Assembly: GCF_030373185.1 (NCBI RefSeq)
Contig: NZ_JAUCZH010000008.1
Coordinates: 124,001-188,000 of the forward strand
Length of the DNA: 64,000 nucleotides
Origin: Tabrizicola sp.
GTDB taxonomy: Bacteria; Pseudomonadota; Alphaproteobacteria; Rhodobacterales; Rhodobacteraceae
Reading direction: 5' to 3'
Below, one piece after another: positions 44,479 through 55,238 of the stretch; position 1 is the stretch's first letter; each line of letters starts with the position of its first letter. Under the pieces are notes generated by a model, which was not told the DNA's origin, searched no databases, and was given only the letters and a program-made list of their open reading frames with translations. Position numbers and translations under genes: made by a program.

Positions 44479-44715
44479 AGGTTCTTTCGCGGTCCGTCGG
44501 CCGCGTCGGGCCAGCGGTTGGCCCATCGCCGCGCTGCGGAAAAAATCCTTGCGCAGGCGCAGAAACGCCCGGATAGTGCGCGGATGTCCGCCTGTTTGAT
44601 GGTTTGTAGGGAAGAAATTCCGCCTTTGGCACAATCTATGGAAATCACGCCACGCCCTCCGGTGGTATTGTCTGCGCATCGGACCCGAGTCGCTGCCATA
44701 TGAGGAGAGCCCGAG

Positions 44716-44874
44716 ATGCCCGAAGTTCTGCCTTCGCGCGCCAGATCCAGACGGACCTATGCCGCGATAGTAATGTTCCTTGTTGTCTATCTGGGTGTGC
44801 TGGTGCTGGTCTTTGCCCCACGGGACATGATCGCCGCCCAATCAGGTGCCGCCTTCTACGGCGCCGACAACTGA
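44716..44874 (+). CDS. 52-aa small membrane protein
   Basis: Start ATG at 44716 preceded by AGGAGA at normal spacing, stop TGA at 44872-44874. Basic N-terminus (PSRARSRRTYA), one hydrophobic helix (IVMFLVVYLGVLVLVFAP) and a short tail (FYGADN). A perfect terminator hairpin follows 24 bases after the stop, so the gene looks like a complete single-gene unit. Family and function not recognised. Confidence 0.72.
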   Translation: MPEVLPSRARSRRTYAAIVMFLVVYLGVLVLVFAPRDMIAAQSGAAFYGADN

Positions 44875-44898
44875 ACCTGTAGCCCCATAAAATCAGAA

Positions 44899-44930
44899 CG
44901 GCCCGGGCGAATAGCCCGGGCCGTGTCTTT
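44899..44930. terminator. Perfect 10-bp stem terminator
   Basis: CGGCCCGGGC and GCCCGGGCCG flank the loop GAATA, followed by TGTCTTT. It lies between the small membrane-protein gene (plus) and katG (minus), 20 bases before the katG stop, and could serve both. Confidence 0.8.
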
Positions 44931-44949
44931 TGCGTCACCGCAAGCCCGA

Positions 44950-47281
<2,332 letters not shown>

Positions 47282-48199
47282 ATGACTCAGTTGACCATGA
47301 AGCACCTGCGCTATTTCGAGGCACTTGCCCGCAATCGCCATTTCGGTCGTGCTGCCGAGGCTTCGTCAATCTCGCAACCGGCGCTGTCGTTGCAGATCAA
47401 GGAGCTTGAGACCATCCTCGGCGCCCCGCTTGTGGAACGCGGCCCGCGTCAGATCCGGCTGACCGCGCTGGGCGAGGATTTTGCGCTGCGGGCCAGGGCT
47501 GTCTTGCGTTCTGTAGACGAGTTGGCTGCCCTTGCCCGCGCGTCTACCGGGCCGTTGGTCGGCCAGTTGCGGCTTGGGATCATCCCCACGGTTGCGCCCT
47601 ATTTCCTGCCGCAACTTCTACATCGCCTGTCGCGCGATTTCCCCGGTCTCGACCTGCGCCCGAGAGAGGCGGTTACCCAGCGGCTTCTGCGTGATCTGGC
47701 CGAAGGCAGGCTGGACCTTGCGCTTGTGGCATTGCCGGTCTCAGAACCCTCGCTGGTGGAATACCCCCTGTTCGAGGAAGAGTTCCTTCTGGTCCGCCCG
47801 ATTGCGCAGGCAGATGCCGTGGTGCCTCGGCTGGAGGATCTGTCTGCCCTGCCATTGCTACTGCTGGAAGAGGGGCATTGTTTCCGCGATCAGGCCATCG
47901 CGGCCTGCAAGTTGCCCCGCGCACCGGCGGGTGAGATCATGGAAGGCTCGTCGTTGTCCACGTTGGTCCAGATGGTCGGCGCCGGGATCGGGGTGACGTT
48001 GATCCCGGAAATGGCGGCCAAGGTAGAGGCGCGTTCGGCACCGGTGGCGGTTCAGCGGCTTGCGGTGCCACGCCCGGGCCGCAGCATCGGTCTTGTCTGG
48101 CGGCGGACGAACCCGCTGGCCGACAGGCTTGCCGATCTAGCCTGCGCGCTTGCCGATCACGACCCGATGTCGCAGGCCGATGCGCCCAAGCGCAGTTGA
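47282..48199 (+). CDS. oxyR: Hydrogen peroxide-inducible LysR-type activator
   Basis: 305 aa. LysR helix-turn-helix at the N-terminus (YFEALARNRHFGRAAEASSISQPALSLQIKELE). The peroxide-sensing Cys pair is visible in LLEEGHCFRDQAIAACKL, matching the GHCLRDQ segment of E. coli OxyR, and the C-terminus has the usual ligand-domain ending. Position opposite katG is typical. The ATG at 47282 is used; another in-frame ATG is five codons on. Confidence 0.93.
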   Translation: MTQLTMKHLRYFEALARNRHFGRAAEASSISQPALSLQIKELETILGAPLVERGPRQIRLTALGEDFALRARAVLRSVDELAALARASTGPLVGQLRLGIIPTVAPYFLPQLLHRLSRDFPGLDLRPREAVTQRLLRDLAEGRLDLALVALPVSEPSLVEYPLFEEEFLLVRPIAQADAVVPRLEDLSALPLLLLEEGHCFRDQAIAACKLPRAPAGEIMEGSSLSTLVQMVGAGIGVTLIPEMAAKVEARSAPVAVQRLAVPRPGRSIGLVWRRTNPLADRLADLACALADHDPMSQADAPKRS

Positions 48200-48230
48200 C
48201 CACGCCAACACTTTGCGGCATTCCCTGCCC

Positions 48231-48608
48231 ATGCTTATGCGGGTTTTGTCAGGTCTGCGGAAGATGGCGCTTCTGGCCCTACTCACGGTCGCCTTGACCG
48301 CGACCGGCTTTGCGCATCGCATGCCTGCCGTGACTGATCAGGCTCAGGCCGAGGCGGTAGCCTTCTTGCTGGCCAACGGTGGCGGCATTGCCGATATCTG
48401 CGGCAACGGATTTCCCGGCAGCGAAACCAAGACCCCCAGCTGCCTTGCCTGTCAGATTGCCGGAACGGCCGATCTTCCTGCGCCGGCACAGGGGCTGATT
48501 GATGCTGACCTTGCCTTCATTGCCCGGGTAGTAGCACCCCGTGAAAGCCGCGCCCTTCTGCGCGTGCTGGACGTGGCGAATACCCCACAGGGTCCGCCGG
48601 TCGCCTGA
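48231..48608 (+). CDS. Small secreted protein with Cys-containing motif
   Basis: 125 aa, starting at the ATG that gives a signal peptide (MLMRVLSGLRKMALLALLTV...). The mature part has ADICGNG and SCLACQIAGTADLP with three Cys. It may belong to the DUF2946-type family, in which Cys and His probably bind metal; this is uncertain. Encoded upstream of the PCu(A)C copper chaperone on the same strand, which would fit a metal-related role. The long upstream frame overlapping oxyR is not coding. Confidence 0.65.
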   Translation: MLMRVLSGLRKMALLALLTVALTATGFAHRMPAVTDQAQAEAVAFLLANGGGIADICGNGFPGSETKTPSCLACQIAGTADLPAPAQGLIDADLAFIARVVAPRESRALLRVLDVANTPQGPPVA

Positions 48609-48833
48609 CCGGCGGCGCAGACACTCTCGCTGCCTTTCCGTGCCATTCCACAGACCCCCGGTCTGCGGTCATCGCTGCGCATACTCAAAGGCATCCCCAT
48701 GTTCACCGATACCCAAGCTCAGACTCGCCTTTGTTGCGCCCGGCGTCGGCACGTCGTTGACGGGCCGAACCCCCGCCCTTTCCGGCACCTTGCCGGCAGG
48801 GGCCTTTTCCTCACCATGACAAGGAACTCCCTC

Positions 48834-49319
48834 ATGAAACGTATCCTCGCCCTTGTGGCATCGCTTTTCCTTACCGTGCCGGCTTTTGCACATGACTTCA
48901 CCGCGGGGAATTTGCGGATCATCCACCCCCACATTCCCCAGCCCTTTGCCAGCGCCAAGGCCGCCGGGGGCTTCATGGCCATCGTCAACAATGGCACCGA
49001 GCCCGATCGTCTGATTGGCGTGGAAAGTGATATCGCGATGAAATCCGACGTCCACGAAAGCAAGGTCGACGCCAACGGTGTCGGCACCATGGAACACGTC
49101 GATTTCATCGAGATTCCGCCGGGCGGCACGGTCAGTCTGGAACATGGCGGCTATCACATCATGTTTATGGGCCTGAAAGGAACCCTGACCGAAGGCGAGA
49201 CGCACAAGGGTGTCTTGATCTTTGAACGTGCGGGCCGGGTAGAGATCGATTTCAGCATCGATCCGCCGACAGGTCAGGGCAGCACGGGGCAGATGGATCA
49301 TTCCACGATGGACCATTGA
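48834..49319 (+). CDS. PCu(A)C copper chaperone
   Basis: 161 aa with a signal peptide (LVASLFLTVPAFA). The copper-binding pattern H/M-x10-M-x21-H-x-M is recognisable: the MKSDVHESK segment, then MEHVD and HGGYHIMFMGLK. Such periplasmic proteins deliver copper(I) to cytochrome c oxidase. The tail (MDHSTMDH) has extra His/Met. Start at 48834 has AAGGA eight bases upstream; an in-frame ATG at 48816 lacks it. A terminator hairpin follows. Confidence 0.9.
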   Translation: MKRILALVASLFLTVPAFAHDFTAGNLRIIHPHIPQPFASAKAAGGFMAIVNNGTEPDRLIGVESDIAMKSDVHESKVDANGVGTMEHVDFIEIPPGGTVSLEHGGYHIMFMGLKGTLTEGETHKGVLIFERAGRVEIDFSIDPPTGQGSTGQMDHSTMDH

Positions 49320-49334
49320 TCTACCGATCATAGA

Positions 49335-49374
49335 AACGGGGGGCGGGATGCACATCGCATGCAGGCCCCCCGTT
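49335..49374. terminator. Hairpin after the copper chaperone gene
   Basis: AACGGGGGGC at 49335-49344 pairs with GCCCCCCGTT at 49365-49374 around a 20-base loop. It begins 15 bases after the PCu(A)C stop and separates it from the phosphonate locus. No T tract. Confidence 0.55.
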
Positions 49375-49423
49375 CATGAATGCGGACCACCTTGTCGATG
49401 CGCCCTTGCCTGATCCGGGCAAC

Positions 49424-49463
49424 CCGTCACGGAACCTTCATCAGGCTGCGAAACTTGTGTCAT
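49424..49463. promoter_or_regulatory. Candidate double Pho box upstream of phnC
   Basis: Four heptamers spaced 11 bases apart resemble the PhoB half-site CTGTCAT: CCGTCAC (49424), CCTTCAT (49435), CTGCGAA (49446) and GTGTCAT (49457). The first pair reads CCGTCACGGAACCTTCAT. The array ends 43 bases before the phnC start. This fits activation by PhoB under phosphate limitation. Confidence 0.6.
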
Positions 49464-49506
49464 GAACGCCCGCTAATGCTCCCCCAGCAAAACGGGGGTT
49501 GTCGGC

Positions 49507-50325
49507 ATGCTTCAGGTTCAGACTGTGACGCGGATGTTCGGGCAAAAGGCCGCTGTCGACGCAGTCAGCTTTACCGTGGACGGCCCCGCCTTCGTCGGCA
49601 TCATCGGTCGGTCCGGTGCCGGGAAGTCCACTTTTCTGCGCCTGATGAACCGGCTGATCGATGCCACCTCGGGCGAGATCCTTGTCGATGGCCGCAATGT
49701 GCTTGCCCTCAAAGGCACCGAGGCCCGCGCCTGGCAAAGCCAGTGCGCGATGATCTTCCAGCAGTTCAATCTGGTGCCACGGATGGATGTGGCCTCGAAC
49801 GTTCTGCACGGCATCCTGAACCGCCGCTCCACGCTTCAGACCATGTTCAACCTCTGGCCCCGTGCCGACATTCTGCGTGCGCTGGATATCCTTGACCGTC
49901 TTGGCATCGTCGAACAGGCCCCGAAGCGGGCCGAGGCGCTGTCGGGTGGTCAGCAGCAGCGCGTCGCCATCGCCCGGGCGCTGATGCAGGATCCCAGGAT
50001 CATTCTGGCCGATGAGCCCATCGCCTCGCTTGACCCGATGAATGCGCAGGTGGTGATGGACACGCTCAAGCGGATCAACGTCGAAGACGGCCGCATGATC
50101 ATTGCCAACCTCCACACCCTTGATACCGCGCGCCGCTATTGCGACCGGGTGATCGGGATGCGCGACGGCCGCATCGTTTTTGACGGCACGCCCGATCAGC
50201 TTTCCACCTCTGTCGCGCGCGACATCTACGGCGCCGACGAGACCTTCAACGAGGCCGCCACCTCGACCTCGATCCCGACCGACACCGCAGCCGACCGGTC
50301 CTATGCGGACCTCATGCTGTCGTGA
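49507..50325 (+). CDS. phnC: Phosphonate ABC transporter ATP-binding protein
   Basis: 272 aa. Walker [10 protein letters not shown], signature [15 protein letters not shown], Walker [13 protein letters not shown] and the H-loop region [10 protein letters not shown]. Powers phosphonate import with PhnD and the two PhnE permeases. First gene of phnC-D-E1-E2; candidate Pho boxes lie upstream, and phnD follows after 32 bases. Confidence 0.94.
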   Translation: MLQVQTVTRMFGQKAAVDAVSFTVDGPAFVGIIGRSGAGKSTFLRLMNRLIDATSGEILVDGRNVLALKGTEARAWQSQCAMIFQQFNLVPRMDVASNVLHGILNRRSTLQTMFNLWPRADILRALDILDRLGIVEQAPKRAEALSGGQQQRVAIARALMQDPRIILADEPIASLDPMNAQVVMDTLKRINVEDGRMIIANLHTLDTARRYCDRVIGMRDGRIVFDGTPDQLSTSVARDIYGADETFNEAATSTSIPTDTAADRSYADLMLS

Positions 50326-50357
50326 CCCGTCATTGTCTGCCAACCCACGGAGATACC

Positions 50358-51254
50358 ATGCAAAAGCTGCTGACTGCTACCGCACTGACCGCCATCCTTG
50401 CCAGCTCTGCCACGGCGCAGGAGCTGACCGGTTTCAACATCGGCATCCTTGGCGGCGAAAACGCCCAGGACCGGATGACCAACCTCGAATGCTTCCGCGC
50501 CAAGGTGGAAGCCGAGCTTGGCGTGCCGACCAAGCTTTTCACCCCCGCCGACTATGACGGCGTGATCCAGGGCCTGCTCGGCGGCTCGCTCGACTTCGCC
50601 TGGCTGGGTGCCTCGGCCTATGCCAAGACCTACCTCACCAACCCCGAAGCCGTGGACGTGATGCTGACCAAGCAGAACACCGACGGCACCACCGGCTACT
50701 ATGCCATCGGCTTTGCCAAGGCTGACAGCGGCATCACGTCGATGGACGACGCCAAGGGCAAGACCTTCGCCTTTGCCGATCCGAACTCCACCTCCGGCTA
50801 CCTTGTCCCCGGTGCCGAACTGCGCGAGGCCTATGGCACGCTGGAAGACTATTTCGCCGAGGTGAAGATGTCCGGTGGCCACGAACAATCCATCGTCGGC
50901 GTGGCCAACGGTGACTTCGATGCCGCCGTCGCCTGGGCCGATGGTCTTGGTAACTGGGAAGACGGCTTCTCCTCGGGCGCGTTCCGCAAGGCAGCCGACT
51001 CGGGCCTTGTCGACATGACCACGCTGACGGAAATCTGGCGCTCGAAGCTGATCCCCGAAGGCCCGATGGTTGCCCGCAAGACCCTGCCGCAGGACGCCAA
51101 GGACAAGATGTTCGCCATGCTCGACACCATGTGGGAAACCGATCCGGAATGCGCCTATGCCGTCGCCGCCGGTGAGGCACAGGACTTCGTTCCGATCAGC
51201 CACGAGGATTACCTGGGCATCATCGCCGCCCGCAAGCTGCAAGAAGGCATGTAA
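50358..51254 (+). CDS. phnD: Phosphonate-binding periplasmic protein
   Basis: 298 aa. Signal peptide ending SSATAQ, then the PhnD pattern FNIGILGGENAQDRMTN, DGVIQGLLGGSLDFAWLG and FADPNSTSGYLVPG. It captures phosphonates for the ABC importer. ACGGAGAT precedes the ATG. A strong hairpin follows the gene, probably protecting this highly needed message from decay before the permease genes. Confidence 0.94.
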   Translation: MQKLLTATALTAILASSATAQELTGFNIGILGGENAQDRMTNLECFRAKVEAELGVPTKLFTPADYDGVIQGLLGGSLDFAWLGASAYAKTYLTNPEAVDVMLTKQNTDGTTGYYAIGFAKADSGITSMDDAKGKTFAFADPNSTSGYLVPGAELREAYGTLEDYFAEVKMSGGHEQSIVGVANGDFDAAVAWADGLGNWEDGFSSGAFRKAADSGLVDMTTLTEIWRSKLIPEGPMVARKTLPQDAKDKMFAMLDTMWETDPECAYAVAAGEAQDFVPISHEDYLGIIAARKLQEGM

Positions 51255-51271
51255 GATTTCAATGACGTGCC

Positions 51272-51297
51272 GCCGGGCCTCAGAGATGAGGCCCGGC
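51272..51297. terminator. Intra-operon hairpin between phnD and phnE
   Basis: GCCGGGCCTCA and TGAGGCCCGGC form an 11-bp perfect stem with the loop GAGA, 17 bases after the phnD stop. It is followed by GTATTCTTTC. It may be a partial terminator or an RNA-stabilising structure that raises binding-protein over permease expression. Confidence 0.65.
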
Positions 51298-51316
51298 GTA
51301 TTCTTTCGGGGGACAC

Positions 51317-52195
51317 ATGGTCGATATCGCTTTCGGACCAGAAAGGGGCAAGCGCCCTGATCTGGCAAACAACCGCGAAGCCTACATGGAAATGGTCCGC
51401 CGCAAGCGGATGTATGGCGGGCTCTTGCTTGTCATATTCGTGGCCCTCATGGCCTCGGGCTGGATGCTGGCCGATGACCGCAATGCTGGCGGCTTCTGGC
51501 AGGGCCTGCATCAGGTGTTCGAATTCCCCTCGGAAGTCTTCGCCGAGGCTTGGCAGAAAAGCGCCAACCTGCCCGCGCTGTTCTGGAAACACCTTCCGGC
51601 GCTGATCGAGACGCTCAACATCGCCGCCGTCGCCACCCTGATCGGCGCGCTTGCCGCCATGGCCTTGTCTCTGCTTGCCACCCGCGGCCTGGCCCGCTGG
51701 CCCCGGATGATCCCGGTCTTTCGCCGCACGATGGACGCCCTGCGCGCCGTGCCGGAAATCGTGATCGCACTGGTGCTGATCTACATCCTCGGCGGTGGCC
51801 CGGTCCCCGCCGTCATCGCCATCGCGCTTCATACCGGGGGCGCCTTGGGCAAGCTGTTCTCCGAGGTCGCCGAGAATGCCGACCTGAAGCCGGTCGAGGG
51901 TCTGGCCTCGGTCGGCGCCAACTGGTCGCAGCGGATGTGGCTGGGGGTGATCCCGCAGGTGGCCCCCAACTGGCTGAGCTATGCGCTCCTCCGGTTCGAA
52001 ATCAACGTCCGCGCTTCGGCCATTCTGGGCTTCGTCGGCGAAGGCGGTATTGGCCATGATCTGAAGCTGGCGATGCAATGGGGCCAGGGACGATACGATC
52101 AGGTGGTGGCGATCTTCCTTCTCCTCTTTCTCGCCATTGTCGCCATCGACCGCGTTTCCGACCACTACCGCCACAAGCTGGTAAAGGGGCATTAA
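51317..52195 (+). CDS. phnE: Phosphonate ABC transporter permease, first
   Basis: 292 aa, about six membrane helices. The ABC permease EAA-type loop is present in LKPVEGLASVGANWSQRMWLGVIPQ. The N-terminal cytosolic stretch (KRGKRPDLANNREAYMEMVRRKRM) is typical of the PhnE1 branch. GGGGGACAC precedes the ATG. It is paired with the next gene, whose start lies three bases beyond the stop, to make a heterodimeric channel. Confidence 0.93.
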   Translation: MVDIAFGPERGKRPDLANNREAYMEMVRRKRMYGGLLLVIFVALMASGWMLADDRNAGGFWQGLHQVFEFPSEVFAEAWQKSANLPALFWKHLPALIETLNIAAVATLIGALAAMALSLLATRGLARWPRMIPVFRRTMDALRAVPEIVIALVLIYILGGGPVPAVIAIALHTGGALGKLFSEVAENADLKPVEGLASVGANWSQRMWLGVIPQVAPNWLSYALLRFEINVRASAILGFVGEGGIGHDLKLAMQWGQGRYDQVVAIFLLLFLAIVAIDRVSDHYRHKLVKGH

Positions 52196-52198
52196 GCC

Positions 52199-53521
52199 AT
52201 GACCGCCACACTCGCCCCCACACTGGCCGATACCGTCACCCGCGGCTTTGCCCGCAAGCGCCGCATGGCCTTCGCCATCCCGGCCGCGATCCTTGCCTAT
52301 CTGGTCTACGCCGCGATCAGCTTTGACGTGGCCAGCCTTGTCCAGCGCGCCCGCTTCGACAATGCCGCGATCCTTCTGTCGGACTTCTGGTCGCACAAGA
52401 CCCATGTCACCCGCGACAACCGCACAGGCAAGCTGACCGTCGCGATCGAGGGCGAATCGAAAGGCACCTATCCGCCCGGGATGCTGCCCGACTGGGTGAG
52501 CGTTTCAGGCAATGTCACGACCATCGACCTTGGGACCGGGCATGTCGTGACCTATGACGACGCCGGCGCCAGGATGGTCGTGCCGGGCTACGGCACCATC
52601 GACATTCGCCCGGACGGTGACAAACCCGTCCTGACTGCGCCCGAACCGATCCCCGACTGGATTGCGGTCGCTGAAAACCGGATCGGCGTCACCACCCCGG
52701 CAGGCCGCTTCACCTACACCCGTTCCAAGGTTGAGACCTTCCGCTATCAGGCTGGGTGGGAATTGTGGTTCTTCACACTCGACAGCCCGTTCTACGGCAA
52801 GGGCTTTGGAGAACTGGTTGCACTCACCACCACCGGGGACCGGATCGATCCGTTGCGCTCCAACCTTGGTTACATGGTCAGCGAGTTCTGGACCAACCGC
52901 ATGTGGCGGCATGGCGATGTGGTCTGGGCAATCTTCGAGACCATCCTGATGGCCTTCCTTGGCACCATGGCCGCCGCGATCGTCGCGCTGCCCCTGTCCT
53001 TCCTTGCAGCGCGCAACTTCATGCCGCTTGGCCCCCTTCGCTTTGCCGCGCGCCGGGTCTTCGACTTCATCCGCGGCGTGGATGGTCTGATCTGGACCAT
53101 CATCCTTTCGCGTGCCTTCGGCCCTGGGCCGATGACCGGTGCCATTGCCATTGCCATCACCGACACCGGCACCTTCGGCAAGACCTTCTCCGAGGCGCTG
53201 GAAAACATCGACGAGAAGCAGGTCGAGGGCGTCCGGTCCACCGGAGCGAACGGCCTTTTGCGCGCCCGCTTCGGGGTCATCCCGCAGATCACGCCGGTCC
53301 TCCTTAGTCAGGTGCTTTACTACCTTGAGTCCAACACCCGCAGCGCCACCGTGATCGGGGCCATCGTCGGCGGCGGAATCGGCCTGCTGCTGACGCAGGC
53401 GATCATCACGCAGAAGGATTGGGAAGAGGTCGCCTATTACATGGTCCTGATCATCCTGATGGTCATGCTGATGGACAGCCTGTCCGGCTGGCTCCGCAAG
53501 AAACTGATCAAGGGAGAATAG
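52199..53521 (+). CDS. phnE2: Phosphonate ABC transporter permease, second, with periplasmic insert
   Basis: 440 aa, much longer than the usual 260-290. The first membrane helix (about 23-44) is followed by roughly 190 residues of mainly beta structure before the permease helices, presumably in the periplasm. The permease core with EKQVEGVRSTGANGLLRARFGVIPQ is intact. The insert is common in alphaproteobacterial PhnE2 and its role is not known; contact with PhnD is a natural guess. Last gene of phnCDEE. Confidence 0.92.
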   Translation: MTATLAPTLADTVTRGFARKRRMAFAIPAAILAYLVYAAISFDVASLVQRARFDNAAILLSDFWSHKTHVTRDNRTGKLTVAIEGESKGTYPPGMLPDWVSVSGNVTTIDLGTGHVVTYDDAGARMVVPGYGTIDIRPDGDKPVLTAPEPIPDWIAVAENRIGVTTPAGRFTYTRSKVETFRYQAGWELWFFTLDSPFYGKGFGELVALTTTGDRIDPLRSNLGYMVSEFWTNRMWRHGDVVWAIFETILMAFLGTMAAAIVALPLSFLAARNFMPLGPLRFAARRVFDFIRGVDGLIWTIILSRAFGPGPMTGAIAIAITDTGTFGKTFSEALENIDEKQVEGVRSTGANGLLRARFGVIPQITPVLLSQVLYYLESNTRSATVIGAIVGGGIGLLLTQAIITQKDWEEVAYYMVLIILMVMLMDSLSGWLRKKLIKGE

Positions 53522-53640
53522 TGCGTGGCATAGGACGGCGTCGCCAAGGTTTGTGCGGCGCATCCTGCCCCCCTGCTCCTTTCCGAGATACTCCCCGTGG
53601 GTCTGTTGGCAGGATGGTCCCCGGCGTTGAAAGGCGACCG

Positions 53641-53682
53641 CGCCCAGATCACCTCGCCCAGATCGCCGCGCCCAGATCGCCG
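53641..53682. repeat. 14-bp tandem repeat between phnE2 and the hexapeptide transferase
   Basis: CGCCCAGATCGCCG occurs in three tandem copies (53641-53654 with small changes, 53655-53668, 53669-53682). The 195-bp gap holds no gene that I can support. Confidence 0.75.
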
Positions 53683-53716
53683 CGCCCGGGCGGCCAGACC
53701 AGAAGGCAAGTTGACG

Positions 53717-54391
53717 ATGAATGCTCTGAACCAGCCGATTGATGAGCCGAAAACGGATCAGCCCGCCCGACCCGGGACACGCCTGTCACCGCATGGGGCG
53801 ATCATTCACCCCACTGCCCATGTCGCCGCGTCGCATTTCGAAGCCTGGACCGAGGTGGGCGAGGGCGCCCGCATCCTCAACTCCACCTTTGAGGCCTATG
53901 CCTATTGCGACCGTTTTGCCGACATCGCGAACACGACCGTGGGCCGTTTCTCCAACATCGCCGCAATGACCCGTATCGGGCCGACCGACCACCCCTTCAC
54001 CCATGCGGCCCAGCACCATTTCCTGTACCGGTCCAGCTACTATTGGGATGATGCCAGCGACGACCCCGCTTTTTTCGCGGCCCGCGCCGCCCGCCGCACC
54101 GTCCTTGGGGCTGACTGCTGGATCGGTCATGGCGCGATCATCAAGCCTGAAATCACGGTCGGCATCGGGGCCATCGTGGCCGCTGGCGCGGTGGTGACCA
54201 AGGACGTATCCCCCTTCATGATCGTGGCAGGTTGTCCGGCGCAACCGATCCGCGCCCGCTTTTCGCAACCGGTCATTGACCGTCTTCTGGCGCTCTCCTG
54301 GTGGAACTGGGACCATGCGCGCCTGCGGACGGCCCTTGAGGATTTCCGCAGCCTCAGTGCCGAAGCCTTCCTTGAAAAGCATGGCGCCTAG
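53717..54391 (+). CDS. Phosphonate-locus hexapeptide-repeat acetyltransferase
   Basis: 224 aa left-handed beta-helix protein. The turns of I/V-G-x-x-A type are visible: EVGEGARILNSTFEAYAY, VGRFSNIAAMTRIGPTDHP, VLGADCWIGHGAIIKPEITVGIGAIVAAGAVVTKDVSP. This group of xenobiotic-type acetyltransferases is repeatedly found in phn loci, but its substrate is not established. It could acetylate aminoalkylphosphonates, as PhnO does, or another small molecule. Placed after phnE2, convergent with phnF. Confidence 0.85.
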   Translation: MNALNQPIDEPKTDQPARPGTRLSPHGAIIHPTAHVAASHFEAWTEVGEGARILNSTFEAYAYCDRFADIANTTVGRFSNIAAMTRIGPTDHPFTHAAQHHFLYRSSYYWDDASDDPAFFAARAARRTVLGADCWIGHGAIIKPEITVGIGAIVAAGAVVTKDVSPFMIVAGCPAQPIRARFSQPVIDRLLALSWWNWDHARLRTALEDFRSLSAEAFLEKHGA

Positions 54392-54413
54392 TCCGGCTTA
54401 CTGATCCGGCTGC

Positions 54414-55139
54414 CTAATCCAGATTAACCGTCAACGTGATCCGGTCCCCGGCAAACCATGTCGTCCCATATTCCACCGGTACCCCCCCGCCGTCGAGGTT
54501 GACCGCCACGCTGCGCAGCACCGGCGCCCCGGGCTGGACCTGCAAGGCCAGCGCCAGCACCGGGTCCGCCAGCTTGGCGGTCAGCCGCGTTTCGGCCCGG
54601 GTGTAGTCTGTCACCCCGCAGGCCCGAAGGGCGGCGGTGACGGAAGCCTCGGCATCGATCGCCGTCAGCAGGCCCGGCACCCGTTCCGCTGGAAAGATTG
54701 ACTGGAAGGCTCCAAGCGGCTGGCCGTCGGCCAGCGAAACCCCCTCGACGACATGAACCATTGCCCCGTCCGCCAGTCGCAGCGCCTCTGCCTCGCGCGG
54801 GGCGGCGGGGCGGGTTTCGGCCCGGGTGATCCGGCGCGACGGGGTCTGGCCCGCCGCAAGAACGTTCTGGTGAAACCGGACCCGCCGCCCCAGCCGGTAT
54901 TCTGTCGGCCGCGCGGTCACATAGACGCCCGACCCCCGTCGCGAATGCACCACCCCACCCTCGGCCAAGGCCGCAAATGCGTGTCGGACGGTATGCCGGT
55001 TCACCCCGAAGCGCGCGGCCAGCGCCGCCTCGGTCGGCAACTTGTCACCCGGACGATAAAGCCCCTCGGCGATCTCTGCCGTCAGTGTCGCTGCGATCGT
55101 TGTCCAGAGGGCGGTTTTGGTCAAGCTGTTCCCCGTCAT
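54414..55139 (-). CDS. phnF: GntR-family phosphonate repressor
   Basis: 241 aa. N-terminal winged helix (YRPGDKLPTEAALAARFGVNRHTVRHAFAALAEGGVVHSRRGSGVYV) and a C-terminal UTRA ligand domain of the HutC/PhnF subfamily. The start at 55139 puts the helix-turn-helix at its normal distance from the N-terminus. Divergent from phnG across 99 bp that contain a fitting operator. It probably represses phnG-N until a phosphonate or a breakdown product binds. Confidence 0.92.
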   Translation of the reverse strand: MTGNSLTKTALWTTIAATLTAEIAEGLYRPGDKLPTEAALAARFGVNRHTVRHAFAALAEGGVVHSRRGSGVYVTARPTEYRLGRRVRFHQNVLAAGQTPSRRITRAETRPAAPREAEALRLADGAMVHVVEGVSLADGQPLGAFQSIFPAERVPGLLTAIDAEASVTAALRACGVTDYTRAETRLTAKLADPVLALALQVQPGAPVLRSVAVNLDGGGVPVEYGTTWFAGDRITLTVNLD

Positions 55140-55198
55140 GAAAAATTCACAACTCTCCGATTGGCCAAACCGACCAGAGACGCTATGATTTGTATAGT

Positions 55199-55216
55199 TG
55201 TATAGACGACTAGACA
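55199..55216. promoter_or_regulatory. Candidate PhnF operator
   Basis: TGTATAGACGACTAGACA is an imperfect 18-bp palindrome (14 of 18 positions symmetric) with TAGAC half-sites, the type recognised by HutC/PhnF-group GntR repressors. An additional TTGTATAG lies just upstream at 55190-55197. It sits between phnF and phnG. Confidence 0.65.
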
Positions 55217-55238
55217 ACCCGAAAAGAAGTGTAGACCG

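Noticed and set aside
43276-44841. Long minus-strand frame opposite metG
   Set aside because: No recognisable domain and it overlaps most of a clear methionyl-tRNA synthetase.
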